From Thermus filiformis (GTDB taxonomy: Bacteria > Deinococcota > Deinococci > Deinococcales > Thermaceae): DNA of 64,000 nucleotides. The notes below the pieces were generated by a model. That model was not told the DNA's origin and did no database searches. It saw nothing but the letters and a program-made list of their open reading frames with translations. The DNA lies in the NCBI RefSeq assembly GCF_000771745.2, contig NZ_JPSL02000037.1:218585-282584 (forward strand). Reading direction: 5' to 3'. The first letter of the stretch is position 1. Every line of letters begins with the position of its first letter. Both the position numbers and the translations under genes were made by a program. Positions 17,150-26,368 of the stretch are shown here, in pieces.

Positions 17150-18607
17150 ATGGACCTACCCCGCGCTTACGGAATCCTGCTCCACCCCACCAGCCTTCCT
17201 GGCCCCGAGCCCGTGGGTACCCTGGGGGAGGCGGCCCGCCGCTTCCTGCGCCTTTTGGCGGAGGCCGGGGGGCGGTACTGGCAGGTCCTCCCCCTGGGCC
17301 CCACCGGCTACGGGGACTCGCCCTACCAGGCCCTTTCTGCCTTCGCGGGCAACCCCTACCTTATAGACCTCCAGGCCCTGGGGGAGGAGGACTTCCCCCC
17401 CTCGGGGCCCCGGGTGGACTACGGCCTCCTCTACCGCTGGAAGTGGGGTGCCCTCCGCCGGGCCTTCGCCCGGATAGGGCTTTCCGAGGAGGCCTACCGC
17501 TTCTTCGCCCAGGAGGGGGACTGGCTTTGGGACTACGCCCTCTTCATGGCGCTGAAGGACCGCTTCCAGAAGCCCTGGAACGAGTGGCCCGCCCCCCTGA
17601 AGCGGCGGGAGGCCTCCGCCCTCGAGGCCGCCCGAAAGGAGCTGGAGGAGGAGGTCCTCTTCCACGCCTGGACCCAGTGGGTCTTCTTCTCCCAGTGGGA
17701 GGCCCTGAAGAGGGAGGCCGAGGGGCTGGGCCTCTTCCTGATCGGGGACATGCCCCTTTACGTGGCCCTAGACTCCGCCGAGGTCTGGGCGGCCCAGGAG
17801 GCCTTCCACCTGGACGAGGAGGGTCGGCCCACCGTGGTGGCCGGGGTGCCCCCGGACTACTTCTCCGAGACGGGGCAGCGCTGGGGCAACCCCATCTACC
17901 GCTGGGACCGGATGGAGGAGGAAGGGTTTTCCTGGTGGCTGAAGCGCTTCGGTCAGGCCTTGAGGCTCTTCCACCTGGTGCGCCTGGACCACTTCCGGGG
18001 CCTTTGTGCCTACTGGGAGATCCCCGCCTCCTGCCCCACGGCGGTGGAGGGGCGGTGGGTGAGGGCCCCGGGGGAAGCCCTTCTGGCCCAGCTCCAGGAG
18101 GCCTTCGGCCAGGTGCCTGTTCTGGCGGAGGACCTGGGGGTCATCACCGAGGACGTGGTGGCCCTGCGGGAGCGGTTCGGCCTGCCGGGGATGAAGGTGC
18201 TCCAGTTCGCTTTTGACGACGGGATGGAAAACCCCTTCCTGCCCCACAACTACCCGGAGGACGGCCGGGTGGTGGTCTACACCGGCACTCACGACAACGA
18301 CACCACCTTGGGCTGGTACCGGACCGCCACCCCCCACGAGCGGGCCTTTTTGGAGCGGTATCTGAGGGACTGGGGCATCGTCTTCCGGGAAGAGAGGGAG
18401 GTCCCCTGGGCCCTCATCGCCCTGGCCATGAAAAGCCGGGCCCGCCTCGCCGTCTTTCCCGTCCAGGACGTGCTGGCCCTGGGGAGCGAGGCCCGGATGA
18501 ACTACCCGGGCCGGGCGGAGGGAAACTGGGCCTTCCGGCTTCCGGGCCTTGACCTCGAGGAGCCCTTCGGGCGCCTGCGGGCCCTGGCCCAGGCGGAGGG
18601 CCGGTGA
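17150..18607 (+). CDS. malQ: 4-alpha-glucanotransferase (amylomaltase)
   Basis: This 485-residue GH77 enzyme transfers alpha-1,4-glucan chains and can make large cyclic glucans. Family landmarks are GILLHPTSLPGPEPVGTLG at the N-terminus, QVLPLGPTGYGDSPYQALSAFAGNPYLI near residue 45, GDMPLYVALDSAEVW near 200, RLDHFRGLCAYWEIPA near 283 with the catalytic nucleophile Asp, the acid/base Glu in LAEDLGVIT near 330, and YTGTHDNDTTLGW near 381. The length is about that of the well-studied Thermus amylomaltases (near 500 residues). It converges on dnaG with only 4 bp between stops. Confidence 0.95.
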   Translation: MDLPRAYGILLHPTSLPGPEPVGTLGEAARRFLRLLAEAGGRYWQVLPLGPTGYGDSPYQALSAFAGNPYLIDLQALGEEDFPPSGPRVDYGLLYRWKWGALRRAFARIGLSEEAYRFFAQEGDWLWDYALFMALKDRFQKPWNEWPAPLKRREASALEAARKELEEEVLFHAWTQWVFFSQWEALKREAEGLGLFLIGDMPLYVALDSAEVWAAQEAFHLDEEGRPTVVAGVPPDYFSETGQRWGNPIYRWDRMEEEGFSWWLKRFGQALRLFHLVRLDHFRGLCAYWEIPASCPTAVEGRWVRAPGEALLAQLQEAFGQVPVLAEDLGVITEDVVALRERFGLPGMKVLQFAFDDGMENPFLPHNYPEDGRVVVYTGTHDNDTTLGWYRTATPHERAFLERYLRDWGIVFREEREVPWALIALAMKSRARLAVFPVQDVLALGSEARMNYPGRAEGNWAFRLPGLDLEEPFGRLRALAQAEGR

Positions 18608-18611
18608 GGCG

Positions 18612-20336
18612 TCAAAGCTTCTTGTAGATGCGCCGCTCCGCCTCTATCGCCTGCATCACCTCCTGGATCTCCCGCAGGACCTCCTGGGTGGGGTTCCGCT
18701 TCAGCTCGGCTTTTAGGGCCTCGAGCCGTTCCAGGTGGTAGGCCTCGCGGAGGCGGGCCAGGGCGTGCGCCAGCTTTTCCTCCAGCCCCTCCTCCTCGGG
18801 GGGGGCCAGAAGGAGGCGCTCAAACAGGGCCCCCCCTTCCGGCTTCTTGCCGAAGTGGAGCCGGAGCCAGTCCTTGCGGGGCTCCCGCTTGGCGGTTTCC
18901 AGGAACTCCGCAAGGAGGCTTCCCGGCGGGGGCCAGACCTCCCCCAGGACGTGGTGGACGAGCCTGGGAAGCTCGGCGTCTTGGGCAGAGAGGATCAGGG
19001 CGATCACGTCCAGCTCCAGAAGGAGGGTCTTGTTCCGCTTCTCCACCGGGGGCGGGGGGGGTGGAGCGCGGCGGCTCCGGCTCGTTGCCAGCCCCGCCAG
19101 GAAGTCCTCCAAAGCCCGCCGGGAGAGGCCCAGCCGCTCCACCACCAAAGCCTTCAGCCGCTCGGCCACGGGGTCAAAGGGCTCGGGGGAAACCATCCTG
19201 GGGGCCAGGGCCTCCAGGACCTTCCGCTTGTGCTCGGGCCGGCTCAGGTCCAGCCCCCGGGTGGCCTCCTCCATGCGGAACTCCACCTCGGGCAGGGCCT
19301 CGGCCAGGGCCTTCTCAAAGAGGGCCCGCCCCTCCTCTAGAAGGAGGAGCTCCCCCGGGTCCTTCACCGGCAGTAAGACGGCGTAGACCAAGAAGCTTCG
19401 CACCACCTCCCGCTCTAGGCTGTCCAGGGTGGCCCGCCGGCCGGCCTCGTCCCGGTCAAAGGCCAGGTAGACCTCCCGCACCCCCTGCTTCTTTAGGAGT
19501 AGGGCCTGCTCCTCCGAGAGGCTCGAGCCCAAGACGGCCACGCTCTCCCCGAAGCCCAGCTGGTGGAGGGCCAGGGCATCAAACAGCCCCTCCACCAGGA
19601 TGGCCCGCCCCTCCCGGAGGCGGGGCCGGGCCTCGGGGTAGGCGAAAAGGATCTCCCGCTTCCGGAAGAGGGGGGTTTCGGGGGAGTTCAGGTACTTGGG
19701 CTCCTCCCCCCCGAGGGCCCGGCCGGAGAAGGCCACCACCCGGCCCAGGGCGTCCTTGATGGAGAAGATGATCCGATTGCGGAAGCGGTCAAAGACCCGC
19801 CCTTCTCGCTCCGCCAAGACCCCCGCCCGCACCCCCTCTTCCAGGGGGATCCCCTTCCGCCTGAGGTGGGCGGTCAGGCCCTCAAAGGAGGACGGGGCGT
19901 AGCCCAGGCCGAAGCGGTGGACCGTTTCCTCCTCAAGCCCCCGCCCCTTCAGGTAGGCCAGGGCCTCGGGGCTTTTCTCCAGGTTCTCCCGGAAGTAGCG
20001 CTGGGCCTCCTCCAGGACCTCTAAAAGCTCCCGCTTCCGGCCTTCCGGCTGGGCCTCGTAGGGCACCCCCGCCTCCTCGGCCAGGCGGCGGAGGGCCTCC
20101 TTGAAGTCCAGGCCCTCGATCCGCTCCACGAACTGGATCAGGTCCCCGCCCGCCTTGCAGCCGAAGCAGTAGAAGAGGCCCTTGTCCTCGTCCACGTAGA
20201 AGGAGGGGGTCTTCTCGTGGTGGAAGGGGCAGAGGCCCTTCCACCGCCCCTTGCCCGCGGGGCGGAGGGCCACGTAGCGGGACACCACCTCCTTCAAGGA
20301 GAGGCGGCTTTTTACGGCCTCCACCACCGAGTTCAT
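18612..20336 (-). CDS. dnaG: DNA primase
   Basis: This 574-residue primase makes RNA primers at the replication fork. The N-terminal zinc-binding domain has CPFHHEKTPSFYVDEDKGLFYCFGC, giving three Cys and one His. The RNA polymerase domain follows with the TOPRIM motifs ILVEGLFDALALHQLG (near residue 241) and VYLAFDRDEAGRRA (near 286). The C-terminal helicase-binding region (about residues 430-574) is helical and separated by a proline run (APPPPPPVEK). The start at 20336 is the first ATG giving the canonical N-terminus. Confidence 0.95.
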   Translation of the reverse strand: MNSVVEAVKSRLSLKEVVSRYVALRPAGKGRWKGLCPFHHEKTPSFYVDEDKGLFYCFGCKAGGDLIQFVERIEGLDFKEALRRLAEEAGVPYEAQPEGRKRELLEVLEEAQRYFRENLEKSPEALAYLKGRGLEEETVHRFGLGYAPSSFEGLTAHLRRKGIPLEEGVRAGVLAEREGRVFDRFRNRIIFSIKDALGRVVAFSGRALGGEEPKYLNSPETPLFRKREILFAYPEARPRLREGRAILVEGLFDALALHQLGFGESVAVLGSSLSEEQALLLKKQGVREVYLAFDRDEAGRRATLDSLEREVVRSFLVYAVLLPVKDPGELLLLEEGRALFEKALAEALPEVEFRMEEATRGLDLSRPEHKRKVLEALAPRMVSPEPFDPVAERLKALVVERLGLSRRALEDFLAGLATSRSRRAPPPPPPVEKRNKTLLLELDVIALILSAQDAELPRLVHHVLGEVWPPPGSLLAEFLETAKREPRKDWLRLHFGKKPEGGALFERLLLAPPEEEGLEEKLAHALARLREAYHLERLEALKAELKRNPTQEVLREIQEVMQAIEAERRIYKKL

Positions 20337-20398
20337 CCTTACCCCCTTCCCGTAGAAAAGCCGGCCGTCCAGGGCCCCCGCCTGGGTGTTGCGAAGCT

Positions 20399-23002
20399 TC
20401 AGGAGGGACGCTTAAAGGACGGCTCGAGCCGGAGCACCCACCTCCCCAGGATACCGTATCCCCAGGTGGCGGAGGGGTCCTCCTCGGCCTTCCCCAAAAG
20501 CCGGTTCCGCCAGGCCGCGGTCAAGGGGGTGGTGGGGGTGAAGGCGAGGAGGTGGCCCACCTCCTGCCCCTCCTCAAAGAGGAGCTGGGCCCGGAGGAGG
20601 CGGGCCAGCTCCTGGTGGACCGCGAACCCGGTCTTCTGGGTGTGCCTCAGGAGGAACTGGCTCAGGGCGCGGGCCCGCTTGGGCGAGCGGCGCCAGAGGT
20701 AGAGGGCGAGGGCGCTTGCGGTCATATGGAAGACGTAGGGGTTGGGGAGGGCGCGGGCCAGACGGAGCCCCTCCTTGAAGAGGGGGACGGGGTCCTCCCC
20801 CCGGTGCCAGGCCAGGAAGCCCTGGGTCAGGACATGGAGCCCCCGGCCGTCCGGGTGCGTCTGGGCCAGCTGGTTCAGGTCGGGCCGCTCCTGGCCGATG
20901 AGGGCGTGGGCGGGGAGGAGGGCGGCGGCGAGCCAGGGGTGGGGGGGCGGGGTCCTGGTCTTTCGGAGGACCTGCCTGAGCTGGCCGGTCTCCAGTTGGA
21001 AGCGGACCCAGGTGGCCTCGAGGCGGGCCAGGGCCTCGGGGTCGTCCGCCCCGGGGTGGGGGGCTTCCAGGAGGACCTGGGCCTTGGCGTACTCCCCCAG
21101 GTCCATGAAAAGCCCGGCCAGGAGGGCCTGGCGGTGGACGAGGAGGGCAGGGGGGGCCTGGGGGAAGTCCAGGAGGGGCAGGAGGGCCTCCCGGGGCCGG
21201 AAAGAGCGCCAGAGGAGGGCGGCGGCCTCGAGGCGGGCCTGGGCCTCCTCCAGGGGGTAGCGGCGCAGGCCGGGGAGGGCCCGGAGGTAGAGGGCCGCCT
21301 CGCGGGTCCGGCGGGCCTCGGCCAGGAGGTGGAGGACGGGGTCCTGGCTCCTCGGCCCCTGGGGGTGGGGGAGGCCCCGGCCCAAGGAGGCCAGGAGGTC
21401 CTGCCGCTCGGCCAAAAGGACCTCCTTCCAGCCGGGGGCCAGGGCCAGGGCCTGCTCCAGGTGGGCCAGGGCCTCCTCCAGCCTCCCCTCGTCCCAGGCG
21501 GCGTGGGCCAGGGCCCGGTGGACCTTGGCCGCCTCGAGGACCTCCCCGGCCTGGGCCAGGTGGTGGGCGGCCCGGAGGGGCCCGTCCCGCCCCGGCCTAG
21601 ACCGGTAGAACTCCGCCGCCCGCAGGTGCCAGGCCCGCCTGACCGCCTCCGGGACGCGCCGTTTACCCGCCTCCCGCAACCCCTTTGGAAGCCGGGGGGG
21701 CTCCCCCGAAAGAAGCCCTTCCTCCTCGAGCCGCCCGAGACCCTCCTCCCCCGCCATCGCCGCCACCAGCTCCCAGGGGGCCTCCTCCAGGACGCTCAGG
21801 ACCAGGGCCGCCTCCCGCGCGGCCCCGGGCAGGCCGTCCAGCACGGGCTGGAAGGCGTAGAGGACCTCCTCATCCTCCCAGGGCTTTTCCGGCAGGACCA
21901 GGACGTTTTCTAAAAAGGGGACCCGTCTTTCCAAGACCACGTGCACCCCTTCCGGCAGGGGAAGGCGGAGGAAGCGGAGGAGGGTCCGGTCCGGGGCGTG
22001 GAGGTCGGTGAGGACCAGGACCAGGGGCCGGAGGTGGAGGAGGACCTTGGACCAGAGGGCGGCCAAGCCCTCGTCCAGGGCCGGCCCAAAGAGGGGGGGT
22101 CTGGGGGCCAGGCCCAGGCTGAAGAGGAGGAGGGCCTTCTCCTCCGCCCCAAGGGGCAGGCCCTCCGCCCACCTCGAGGGGTCCCCCACCCACCGGGCCA
22201 GGGCCTCGTGCAGGGTGTAGCGGAGGGGGGTCTCCCGGTTCATCCGCGCCAGGTGGACGAAGGACCGGTCCAGGCGGTCCAGGAAGGCTTTTAGGAGGAG
22301 GGTCTTCCCTGAGGCGGGGGGGCCCGCCACCTGGAGGAGCCCCCCGGGGGTCTCTAGGAAGGCGAAAAGGGCCCTCAGGGGCTCCTCTAGCTCCTTGGGA
22401 AGGGCCTTCTCCACCCCTTCCACCCGGTAGGCCTCCAGGGGCCCGAACCCGGCCGCCTCCACCCGCTGGGCCTGGGCCCGCACCCCGCCCGCCAGGCGGA
22501 GGGTGCGGGCGTCCGCCAGCACCTCCCCGGGTGGGGCCAGCTTGGAGAGGCGCTCGGCCAGGTTCACGGCCAGCCCCACCGCGGTGGCCTCCCCCGCCTG
22601 GCCGCTTCCCAAGGGGGTCCAGAGGACCTCCCCCGTGGCCACCCCGGCCCGGGCGGGGGCGGGGCTTTTTTGCACCATGGCCAAAGCCGCCTCCAGGGCC
22701 CGGCGGGCCTCCCCTCCCTGGGCCCGGGGGGCCCCGAAGAGGACCAGGAGGCCGTCCCCCAGGAAGCGGTGGACGAACCCGCCCCGGCGCCGGGCCTCCT
22801 GGGCGGCCTCGAGGAGGGCTTCCTGCAGGGCGGCGTAGGCCTGGTCCACCCCCTGGGCCAGGAGGCGGGTGGAGTCCTTCAGGTCAAAGAAGACCACGCT
22901 CAGGATCCGGCGCTCCTCCTTGAGGGCCCCCGAGAGGAGCCGCCCGCAGGCCATGCAGAACACGGCCTCGGGGGGGTTCTTCTGGCCGCAGGTGCAGGTC
23001 AT
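20399..23002 (-). CDS. Zinc-ribbon / class III cyclase / ATPase / TPR signalling protein
   Basis: This is an 867-residue multidomain protein. Residues 1-25 form a zinc ribbon (CTCGQKNPPEAVFCMACGRLL). Residues 32-190 are a class III adenylate/guanylate cyclase domain with both metal aspartates visible (FFDLKDSTRLL and HRFLGDGLLVLFG). From about 215 an AAA/STAND-like ATPase follows with P-loop GPPASGKTLLLKAF. The C-terminal 400 residues are helical repeats rich in Ala/Leu/Arg, likely TPRs. This is the layout of large cyclase-ATPase regulators. The ATG at 23002 overlaps the preceding stop by 4 bp. The nucleotide product and the input signal are not known. Confidence 0.8.
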   Translation of the reverse strand: MTCTCGQKNPPEAVFCMACGRLLSGALKEERRILSVVFFDLKDSTRLLAQGVDQAYAALQEALLEAAQEARRRGGFVHRFLGDGLLVLFGAPRAQGGEARRALEAALAMVQKSPAPARAGVATGEVLWTPLGSGQAGEATAVGLAVNLAERLSKLAPPGEVLADARTLRLAGGVRAQAQRVEAAGFGPLEAYRVEGVEKALPKELEEPLRALFAFLETPGGLLQVAGPPASGKTLLLKAFLDRLDRSFVHLARMNRETPLRYTLHEALARWVGDPSRWAEGLPLGAEEKALLLFSLGLAPRPPLFGPALDEGLAALWSKVLLHLRPLVLVLTDLHAPDRTLLRFLRLPLPEGVHVVLERRVPFLENVLVLPEKPWEDEEVLYAFQPVLDGLPGAAREAALVLSVLEEAPWELVAAMAGEEGLGRLEEEGLLSGEPPRLPKGLREAGKRRVPEAVRRAWHLRAAEFYRSRPGRDGPLRAAHHLAQAGEVLEAAKVHRALAHAAWDEGRLEEALAHLEQALALAPGWKEVLLAERQDLLASLGRGLPHPQGPRSQDPVLHLLAEARRTREAALYLRALPGLRRYPLEEAQARLEAAALLWRSFRPREALLPLLDFPQAPPALLVHRQALLAGLFMDLGEYAKAQVLLEAPHPGADDPEALARLEATWVRFQLETGQLRQVLRKTRTPPPHPWLAAALLPAHALIGQERPDLNQLAQTHPDGRGLHVLTQGFLAWHRGEDPVPLFKEGLRLARALPNPYVFHMTASALALYLWRRSPKRARALSQFLLRHTQKTGFAVHQELARLLRAQLLFEEGQEVGHLLAFTPTTPLTAAWRNRLLGKAEEDPSATWGYGILGRWVLRLEPSFKRPS

Positions 23003-23397
23003 GGCTCGCGGAAAAGCATCAGGGGGGGATGGAGGAGGAGCTCGGCCTCGTCGGGGAGGGGGTTTTCTGAGTGGACCAGGAGGGGGAGGCCCGCCTCCAC
23101 CACGTAGAACCCCTCCCCCAGGGGCCGGACCCGCCCGGCGGCCCGGTACCGGGGCCCCTCCCGGCGGAGGAAGGTCTTCCGGTAGGGCCACACCTCCTGC
23201 ACCAGGCCGTGGAAGAGGGCCCGGACCCGGCCCGCGGGGGCTGGGGGGGCACCCCGGTCCAGGGCGTAGACGAAGCCGGCCTCCGTCCTCGCCAGGAGGA
23301 GGGGAGACCCCCAGGGGGCGGGGTAGAGGTGGGCTTCTATCGCCCAGTCCATGAAGCGGACAAAGAAAGACTCCGGACTTTCCTCAACGCTCCTCAC
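22999..23397 (-). CDS. Hypothetical protein upstream of the cyclase gene
   Basis: This 132-residue soluble protein is not recognised. It is mixed alpha/beta with a beta-rich middle (PLLLARTEAGFVYALDRGA) and no signal peptide. It starts at GTG 23397, 6 nt after a TAAACT -10 box, so it is probably leaderless, and its stop overlaps the cyclase start (ATGA). Tight coupling suggests it supplies or modulates the cyclase protein. Confidence 0.7.
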   Translation of the reverse strand: MRSVEESPESFFVRFMDWAIEAHLYPAPWGSPLLLARTEAGFVYALDRGAPPAPAGRVRALFHGLVQEVWPYRKTFLRREGPRYRAAGRVRPLGEGFYVVEAGLPLLVHSENPLPDEAELLLHPPLMLFREP

Positions 23398-23403
23398 AAA
23401 ACA

Positions 23404-23427
23404 AGTTTACGGGCCCCGAAGGGCCCG
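23404..23427 (-). terminator. Hairpin after the lipoprotein gene, overlapping the next promoter
   Basis: On the minus strand CGGGCCC, TTCG and GGGCCCG form a perfect 7-bp stem (23427-23410) capped by a UUCG tetraloop. TAAACTTGTTTT follows. It would end the lipoprotein transcript, while TAAACT (23409-23404) serves as the -10 of the next, leaderless gene. Confidence 0.65.
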
Positions 23428-23459
23428 GGGGAAGGGGTTGTTGCAGTGTTTAGCGGGGG

Positions 23460-24125
23460 TTATGGAGTCGTAAACTCTTGGTGTAAGCTAATCTGGTAAG
23501 GGTACCCATTGATGCGGACCGTACCCACCGTGTCTGATGTGTAGAGAGTCCTACCTGTTGAAACAACGATTTGGATTTTTGCTTTGCTTTCGAGATCGGT
23601 TTGGATAGAATAACTTTGTCCACGGAAGATAACCGTCGCCTCACCCCTATCTTTTTGGTCAATTTCTGCAGTAACAGTGGTATTATCGGAAACTTGCGCA
23701 GTCAGCGACCCTGAAAACCCGAACGCTCCACTTTCGTATGTGGCAGTTTCTGCATATGGGACAACGGGTACTATACAGCGATTTAAATCAATGTTTCCAG
23801 AGTAAGTGAGTCCAGTGGTGGTTGGGCTAGCAGTAAACTGGTAAGTCATGTAACCCCCACCAGGGCAGTTTACGTCGGTTCTGACATTAAAGTAATTTTG
23901 GGCCTTCACGAAAAGCCGATTCTCTTGGGTAGTGTAGGATGGAAAGGTGTATTGTACAAATTGCAAACTGGATTTAAGCAGGGGATCAATCAAAGCTTGT
24001 ACCTCCTCCTTTGTAAAAGGAGGGTTTTGATTGCCCTGATTGCTGGAGGGTGTTTGACCGCACCCAGACAAAAGACCTCCACCCAAGAGCAAAACTGGTA
24101 TAAGGGCAAACTTCCAGCCTTTCAT
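23460..24125 (-). CDS. AT-rich lipoprotein of foreign composition
   Basis: This 221-residue predicted lipoprotein has basic residues MKGWK, a hydrophobic stretch and lipobox LSGC at about residue 22, then a low-complexity Q/N/P linker (QTPSSNQGNQNPP). The mature part is beta-rich with many Thr/Ser/Tyr and two Cys (VNCPGGGY and NRCIVP) that could form a disulfide. I do not recognise the family. Base composition is close to 45% GC against about 70% around it, and codons end in A/T, so the gene was probably acquired recently. It has a near-consensus promoter of its own. Confidence 0.8.
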   Translation of the reverse strand: MKGWKFALIPVLLLGGGLLSGCGQTPSSNQGNQNPPFTKEEVQALIDPLLKSSLQFVQYTFPSYTTQENRLFVKAQNYFNVRTDVNCPGGGYMTYQFTASPTTTGLTYSGNIDLNRCIVPVVPYAETATYESGAFGFSGSLTAQVSDNTTVTAEIDQKDRGEATVIFRGQSYSIQTDLESKAKIQIVVSTGRTLYTSDTVGTVRINGYPYQISLHQEFTTP

Positions 24126-24131
24126 GCCCAA

Positions 24132-24160
24132 AATCTATCAACCGACCCTGTCCCTGTCAA
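24132..24160 (-). promoter_or_regulatory. Near-consensus leaderless promoter of the lipoprotein gene
   Basis: TTGACA (24160-24155), a 17-nt spacer and TAGATT (24137-24132) end exactly 6 nt before the ATG at 24125. The lack of any RBS confirms the leaderless arrangement and the choice of start. Confidence 0.8.
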
Positions 24161-24170
24161 GGGGGGAGGG

Positions 24171-26360
24171 TTAGAGGAGGAGCGCCATCTGGGTGGCCAG
24201 GGAGAGGGCGGCCTTCTTGTCCAGGTACTGGTTGCCGTTGCCGCACTTGGGGGAGAGGATGCACCGGGGGCAGCCTTCCTCGCAGGGGCAGGTCTTGAGG
24301 AGCTCGTAGGCGGCCCTAAGCCAGCGGGGGAAGACCCGGGCCGCGGCCCGCGCATACCCGACCCCCCCGGGGTAGCCGTCGTAGATGAAGACGGTGGCCC
24401 CCTGGCCGGAGAAGAGGGGGTAGGGGTAGTGGGGGTAGCTGATCCCGCCGATGTCCTGCCGCTCGGCCAGGACGAAGAGGGGAAGGAGGCCGATCAAGGC
24501 GTGCTCGAGGGCGTGGATCGCCCCGGGGACCAGGGGGGCGGGGAGGACCTCGGGGGGGTGGAACCAGACCGCCTCGGTGAGGAAGCTCACCTCGGGCATC
24601 TCCAGCGGGACCTCCTCCAGGACGCTCCCGGTGTAAAACCGCTTCTTTGCGTAGCCCACCACCTTTTCCCGCAGGTGGACCCGGCCCACGTACACCCCCG
24701 GCCGGACCTCCTCCCCGGAGAGGACCTCCAGGTCCCGCTCCACCCGGGGCTCGGTGTAGTACTCCTCCAGGGCGGGCAGGAGGACCACCTCCCGCTTCAA
24801 AAGGTCCAGGTTCCGCACCCGGTAGCTCTCCCCCTGGTGGAGGTAGACCGCGCCCGGGTGGGCCTCCCAGTAGGCCTGCCGCTCGTCCAGGTAGCCCAGG
24901 ACCCGGCCCGTGGGGTCCTTCAGGGTGAAGCTCGTCCCCAGGCCGCGCAGAAAGAGGGCCCGGTGGGGGTTGTGCCGGGGGGTGTAGTACCGCCCGTCCT
25001 TCTCCTTCAGCTCGGCCAGGGCCTCCGGGCAGAGCACCTCCTCCCTCCTTAGGGGAAGCTCCCGGGCGGCGGCGTGGAGGTGGAGGGGGCAGAGGACGGG
25101 GTTTTCCGGGTCCGCCACCGCCCGCTCCGGGGGGGTCTTGAGAAGGAGGTCGGGGTGGGCGAGGAAGTACTCGTCCAGGGGGTCCTCCCGGGGGATGAAG
25201 ACCACCAGGGCCCGCCGCGTCCCCCGGCCCGCCCGGCCCGCCCTCTGCCAGAAGGCGCTCAGGGAGCCCGGGTAGCCCACCATCACCACCGCGTCCAGCT
25301 CCCCGATGTCCACCCCCAGCTCGAGGGCGCTCGTGGCCACCAGGACCGGGATCCGCCCCTCCTTGAGGGCCTCCTCGAGGCGCCGCCTCTCCCGGGCGGT
25401 GTACCCCGCCCGGTAGGGCCTCACCCCGGGGTGGTTCGCGTAGCGGGCGATCAGCTCCGCGCTCTTGCGGGCGTTGGCGAAGACCAGCCCCCTAAGCCCC
25501 GCCTCCGCCAAGGCCCGGGCCAGGAGGGCCCCCTCCAGAAGGGGGCTCCTCCGCTTCTCTCCCCGGGCGTCCAGGGCCTTGGGCTTCAGGACCACCACCT
25601 CCCGCTCCGCCCGGCGCACCTCCCCCCTCACCTCGGCGAAGGGCAGGCCGGTGAGGCGCTCCGCGTGCTCCTTGGGGTTCTGGATGGTGGCGCTCGCGGC
25701 GATGACCTGGAGCTGGCCGCCGTAGTGGGCCACGAGGCGGAGGAGGCGCCGGAGGATCAGGGCGGTGTGGGTGCCGAAGACCCCCCGGTAAACGTGGAGC
25801 TCGTCCAGGACCAAGTAGCGGAGCCGGGCCAAAAAGTCCGCCCAGTCCGGGTGGCGGGGGAGGAGGCCGAAGTGGAGCATGTCCGGGTTGGTGAGAAGGA
25901 CGAGCCCCGTCTCCCGCGCCCTCCTGCGCACCTCGGCCGGGGTGTCCCCGTCGTAGGGGAAAACCCCCTCCACCCCCAGGGCCTTTCCCATGGCCCTCAA
26001 CCGCCTCAGCTGGTCGTGGGCCAGGGCCTTGGTGGGAAAGAGGAGGAGGCTCGTTCCCCCCTCCAGGGCCGCCTTCAAGACCGGGGCCTGGAAGACCAGG
26101 CTCTTTCCGGCGGCGGTGGAGAAGGAGAGGACCAGGTTCTCCCCCCCCTCCACCCGGTCCAGGGCCTCCTTCTGGTGGCGGAAGGGGACGAGGCCCAAAG
26201 CCTCCAGGACCCCCGCGAAGGCCCCCTCGTAGCCGGCCTCGAGCCCGGGGGGGGCCGGGGGCAGGAGGCGGGCGAAGGCGATCTCCCCCCGGTCCGGGAG
26301 GTCCTGGAGCCACTCCGTGTAGCGCGTGTACCCGTAGCGGCTCAGGGCCTCGGGGAGCAC
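24171..26360 (-). CDS. DEAD/DEAH helicase with DUF1998 zinc domain (MrfA/YprA-like)
   Basis: This 729-residue superfamily 2 helicase has the motifs FSTAAGKSLVFQAP (motif I), LVLDELHVYRG (motif II, DELH), VIAASATIQNP (motif III), ATSALELGVDIGELDAVV and FWQRAGRAGRGTRRALVVFI (motifs V-VI). The C-terminal DUF1998 region carries the four-Cys cluster CPCEEGCPRCILSPKCGNGN. MrfA proteins repair mitomycin C lesions in Bacillus, and related Hrq1 acts in crosslink repair. The same type of role is inferred here. It starts at GTG 26360, 8 nt after the HMA-like gene. Confidence 0.9.
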   Translation of the reverse strand: MLPEALSRYGYTRYTEWLQDLPDRGEIAFARLLPPAPPGLEAGYEGAFAGVLEALGLVPFRHQKEALDRVEGGENLVLSFSTAAGKSLVFQAPVLKAALEGGTSLLLFPTKALAHDQLRRLRAMGKALGVEGVFPYDGDTPAEVRRRARETGLVLLTNPDMLHFGLLPRHPDWADFLARLRYLVLDELHVYRGVFGTHTALILRRLLRLVAHYGGQLQVIAASATIQNPKEHAERLTGLPFAEVRGEVRRAEREVVVLKPKALDARGEKRRSPLLEGALLARALAEAGLRGLVFANARKSAELIARYANHPGVRPYRAGYTARERRRLEEALKEGRIPVLVATSALELGVDIGELDAVVMVGYPGSLSAFWQRAGRAGRGTRRALVVFIPREDPLDEYFLAHPDLLLKTPPERAVADPENPVLCPLHLHAAARELPLRREEVLCPEALAELKEKDGRYYTPRHNPHRALFLRGLGTSFTLKDPTGRVLGYLDERQAYWEAHPGAVYLHQGESYRVRNLDLLKREVVLLPALEEYYTEPRVERDLEVLSGEEVRPGVYVGRVHLREKVVGYAKKRFYTGSVLEEVPLEMPEVSFLTEAVWFHPPEVLPAPLVPGAIHALEHALIGLLPLFVLAERQDIGGISYPHYPYPLFSGQGATVFIYDGYPGGVGYARAAARVFPRWLRAAYELLKTCPCEEGCPRCILSPKCGNGNQYLDKKAALSLATQMALLL

Positions 26361-26368
26361 CCGGCCTC

